Shown here: positions 62,099-64,000 of the stretch, in pieces
Position numbering within the stretch: the stretch's first letter is position 1
Layout of the letters: the number at the start of each line of letters is the position of its first letter
Origin: Candidatus Heimdallarchaeota archaeon
GTDB lineage: Archaea > Asgardarchaeota > Heimdallarchaeia > Hodarchaeales > Hodarchaeaceae
DNA: 64,000 nt
NCBI GenBank assembly: GCA_011364965.1
Contig: RDOB01000003.1
Coordinates: 208,930 to 272,929 of the forward strand
Direction of reading: 5' to 3'
Translations under genes and position numbers: made by a program
Notes under the pieces: model-generated
Seen by the model: only the letters and a program-made list of their open reading frames with translations
Told to the model about the DNA's origin: nothing
Databases searched by the model: none

Positions 62099-63271
62099 TT
62101 AATAAGGATCCCAGTTCTTGATTTTGGGATAGTCTCGTTTCTCGCCAAGGTCATAAGTCTCAAAGAGTTTCCCCCAAGGAGTCTCTAAGAACTTATTTAT
62201 TTTCCTTTTACCAATGGTAGGATACCATAGATAGTCATGATAGACCTCAGAGGTAGCAATAAAGATACGGAAGAGGGGAGTATGAAAGAGTAATTTGTTT
62301 AAGGGTTTAATGGGACGATAACGATAGGTGGTATTACGAATACGTTGATCCCAACGAATAATAGGACTACGCTTAGATTTGAACCCAAAATTCATAGCTT
62401 TAGCCTCAGAAGCATCCATACCAAGAATTTCAATTTGATCGACATCCCCCATACCAAGACCCCGGTCATGAGCAAGCTTGATGTAAGGAATAGAAAGAGG
62501 ATCAAAACCCATAATCTTAGCGGAAAGGGCATCAATGGCAACTTGATCAAAACTAGAGAGTAAAATATTACCGATATAAGGATCCATGGTACGAGGGCCC
62601 GCCCCAGTACCACACACCGCCCCATCCATGACTGCAAAGGTAGAAGGATGAATCTCCTGCTGGATGGCGAGTAAATCAACCAGCACCTCATGAATAACAC
62701 GATGAGAATGATGACGATACTTGGGAATTAAGCCCCCAAAGGCGTTTTTCATTGCACCAGTGGTCGTAGTATGACCATGGGTTTTCATGGTAGGAAGATG
62801 AATAACATGGCTATGGAGAAAAAGCTCGGGAATAAGAATCGGATCAAAAAGATCAGCTAAAGCCAACAATTCGGTTTTAGGCTGATAGGAAATCCAGGGA
62901 ACATTAGGCAAAGCAATGAAGTCGATACCCTCGTCATTAAGCAATTTGGCCCAGCGATTTAACTCAAAACCCCTATGGACGTTTGTTACGACGGTTTGGT
63001 TCTCAGTTGGAACTATATTTACATAACCATCAGTTTTTAACTTTTTAATAACTCCATCCAGTCCCCACGGAGGAGTAGAACAAGCAGGAAAGAATTTAGT
63101 CCAAGATAAATTAATTTTCAAGATAATATTGTCATTTTGTGAAACTACATCTTTATAATTAAATAAATCAAATAATTTGGCATAATTTATTATTACTGAT
63201 TCTGGACTGGTTGGTAGTACCGCTACTTTTCCATAGCGTGATTTATGATTATACTTTCCCGATTCGGTCAT
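62099..63271 (-). CDS. DUF362 domain protein
   Basis: 390 residues. Family DUF362, function unknown, related to iron-sulfur and glycolate-type proteins. Recognised from NDNIILKINLSWTKFFPACS, VIHLPTMKTHGHTTTTGAMK and NAFGGLIPKYRHHSHRVIHE near residues 155-195, and FAVMDGAVCGTGAGPRTMDP later. No ferredoxin motif is seen, though some family members carry one. An AGGT site lies 7-8 bases before the ATG at 63271, so the start is good. The 62100-63000 part uses more G and C than the neighbours, which suggests transfer or different selection. Confidence 0.85.
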   Translation of the reverse strand: MTESGKYNHKSRYGKVAVLPTSPESVIINYAKLFDLFNYKDVVSQNDNIILKINLSWTKFFPACSTPPWGLDGVIKKLKTDGYVNIVPTENQTVVTNVHRGFELNRWAKLLNDEGIDFIALPNVPWISYQPKTELLALADLFDPILIPELFLHSHVIHLPTMKTHGHTTTTGAMKNAFGGLIPKYRHHSHRVIHEVLVDLLAIQQEIHPSTFAVMDGAVCGTGAGPRTMDPYIGNILLSSFDQVAIDALSAKIMGFDPLSIPYIKLAHDRGLGMGDVDQIEILGMDASEAKAMNFGFKSKRSPIIRWDQRIRNTTYRYRPIKPLNKLLFHTPLFRIFIATSEVYHDYLWYPTIGKRKINKFLETPWGKLFETYDLGEKRDYPKIKNWDPY

Positions 63272-63403
63272 TTGTTATACCTTCATCTTAGATTAAAAAA
63301 TCTAATTGCTAGTGGTTTATCAGTTACAACACATCTATTCGTTGAATTAAAATTCTCTGATCTGATTCAAAATTTTATTTCTAAGGAAATAAAATTCAAA
63401 ATC

Positions 63404-63778
63404 ATGGATCAAATAAATAGATTAGCTGAGATGATTGATGAAAACATTATTAAGGATTATCAAACAATAGCAGCGTTAATATTCGTCGTAGGTAAATCTT
63501 TACGCTTTATGGAACGAATTGTTAATACTGAATCCCATTCTTTAAAGGAAATATTTGGGAATAATTTGAAATTCCTTGGAAAAGAATATGAAACAGTGAC
63601 ACGAAAGCATGGATTTATAAAAACCTCATTGACTCAAAACATAGTAATTAATGAACGAAGGAATACTAAAGGTAATTATTCACGCTTAAGACAGGCACTT
63701 ATTCAAGTCAGAAATTATGGAGGCAATATAGGTTCCCTAATAGATCAATTAGAACAGAAAAGAGAATCAAATTACTAG
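63404..63778 (+). CDS. Hypothetical helical protein
   Basis: 124 residues from the ATG at 63404; the frame is open from ATG 63245, but that part overlaps the start of the divergent DUF362 gene by 27 bases. The product is rich in charged helices (DQINRLAEMIDENIIKDYQT, GKSLRFMERIVNTE, FLGKEYETVTRKHGFIKT) and ends LRQALIQVRNYGGNIGSLID. No family recognised. It is followed 30 bases later by a secreted protein gene and may share a transcript with it. Confidence 0.45.
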   Translation: MDQINRLAEMIDENIIKDYQTIAALIFVVGKSLRFMERIVNTESHSLKEIFGNNLKFLGKEYETVTRKHGFIKTSLTQNIVINERRNTKGNYSRLRQALIQVRNYGGNIGSLIDQLEQKRESNY

Positions 63779-63808
63779 GAATGAAATTCTAGAAGGAGTA
63801 ATTAATCC

Positions 63809-64000
63809 ATGAAAAAAAAGGATCTCACTAATGTCAGAAAATTTGTCCTAATTGGAATCATAATGGGTCTTCTTATCCTCTCTACAAGTATACAATTCAC
63901 AGTGGCTGCAACCACTGTTAAAAATACCATTATCTGGGAATATTATTTTACTGATATGAATAATCCTTATGACATGGCTGTTAGAACTATCAGTCTTAAT
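63809..64000 (+). CDS. Secreted protein, cut off by window end
   Basis: First 64 codons only. A GAAGGAG site precedes the ATG. The protein has a clear signal peptide: basic start MKKKDLTNVRK, hydrophobic core FVLIGIIMGLLILSTSIQF, then a small-residue region TVAAT suitable for cleavage. The mature part begins VKNTIIWEYYFTDMNNPYD. Too short to assign a family. Confidence 0.65.
   Translation, partial: MKKKDLTNVRKFVLIGIIMGLLILSTSIQFTVAATTVKNTIIWEYYFTDMNNPYDMAVRTISLN

Noticed and set aside
1..64000. tRNA or rRNA genes
   Set aside because: I looked in the intergenic stretches for the T-loop GGTTCGAATCC pattern and for cloverleaf ends and found none; a tRNAscan-SE run would settle it.

Overview
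The window looks like a piece of an archaeal chromosome, most probably from an Asgard archaeon. The DNA is AT-rich by eye. Many genes are preceded by archaeal TATA-like boxes roughly 25-45 bases before the start. The gene content mixes archaeal families (ThpR, an AbrB-PhoU regulator, Hdr/Qmo flavoproteins, an AOR relic, Lrp-type regulators) with features typical of Asgard genomes: a Rab/Ras-like small GTPase (56927-57463) and a seven-helix membrane protein with a cytosolic longin/roadblock-like tail (26404-27501). The Asgard assignment is an inference; no rRNA, tRNA or ribosomal protein gene is present to confirm it.

Region by region. 1-6100 is a loose, decaying stretch: an MFS transporter fragment with a frameshift, a DUF4256 gene with different base use, MsrB, a parallel beta-helix protein, a DUF2804 protein and several tiny or broken reading frames. 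6100-17300 holds an ABC exporter pair, a LarA-like protein, ThpR, a small zinc-ribbon protein, a PlsC-like acyltransferase, an SCP2 protein, an M20 peptidase coupled to a NUDIX hydrolase, and a large surface protein with a PGF-type C-terminal sorting tail. 17551-20230 is a tight three-gene unit: a winged-helix/coiled-coil protein, a MinD/ParA-type ATPase with an altered P-loop, and a bitopic membrane protein. 20243-26079 is a six-gene operon read leftward (TusA, MvhD-like, two HdrA-like flavoproteins, a small HTH protein and a QmoC-like membrane subunit). It looks like a membrane electron-transfer complex linked to sulfur carrier chemistry.

28145-40412 is a sugar phosphotransferase (PTS) island, unusual for an archaeon. 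EIIA, HPr and EI are on the plus strand. EIIB, a galactitol-type EIIC, a class II aldolase, a zinc alcohol dehydrogenase, DeoC, a BtpA/SgcQ protein, a HAD phosphatase and a DegT aminotransferase are on the minus strand. The set suggests uptake and phosphorylation of a polyol or sugar, oxidation of the sugar phosphate, then aldol cleavage. An AOR pseudogene (27528-28012) with a large internal deletion flanks it.

40601-49216 is regulatory and redox: AbrB-PhoU, a double-PAS histidine kinase, a broken membrane-protein gene, a divergent Lrp regulator/aminotransferase pair with palindromes between them, an Fe-S protein, a 50-residue zinc protein, a DsrE-family protein and a second Lrp regulator. 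49242-52406 is a complete nickel uptake operon (NikM, N, Q, O, R) with a perfect inverted repeat directly upstream of its TATA box, which is a strong NikR operator candidate. The rest holds an ADP-forming acyl-CoA synthetase alpha-type protein, Tag glycosylase, a GPH/MFS transporter, the small GTPase, a zinc-ribbon surface protein, an orphan adenine methyltransferase, a DECD-box helicase, a DUF362 protein and the start of a secreted protein cut by the window end.

At least three genes are clearly broken (MFS, AOR, membrane protein) and one tiny frame probably is. No tRNA, rRNA, CRISPR array, insertion sequence or replication origin was recognised.
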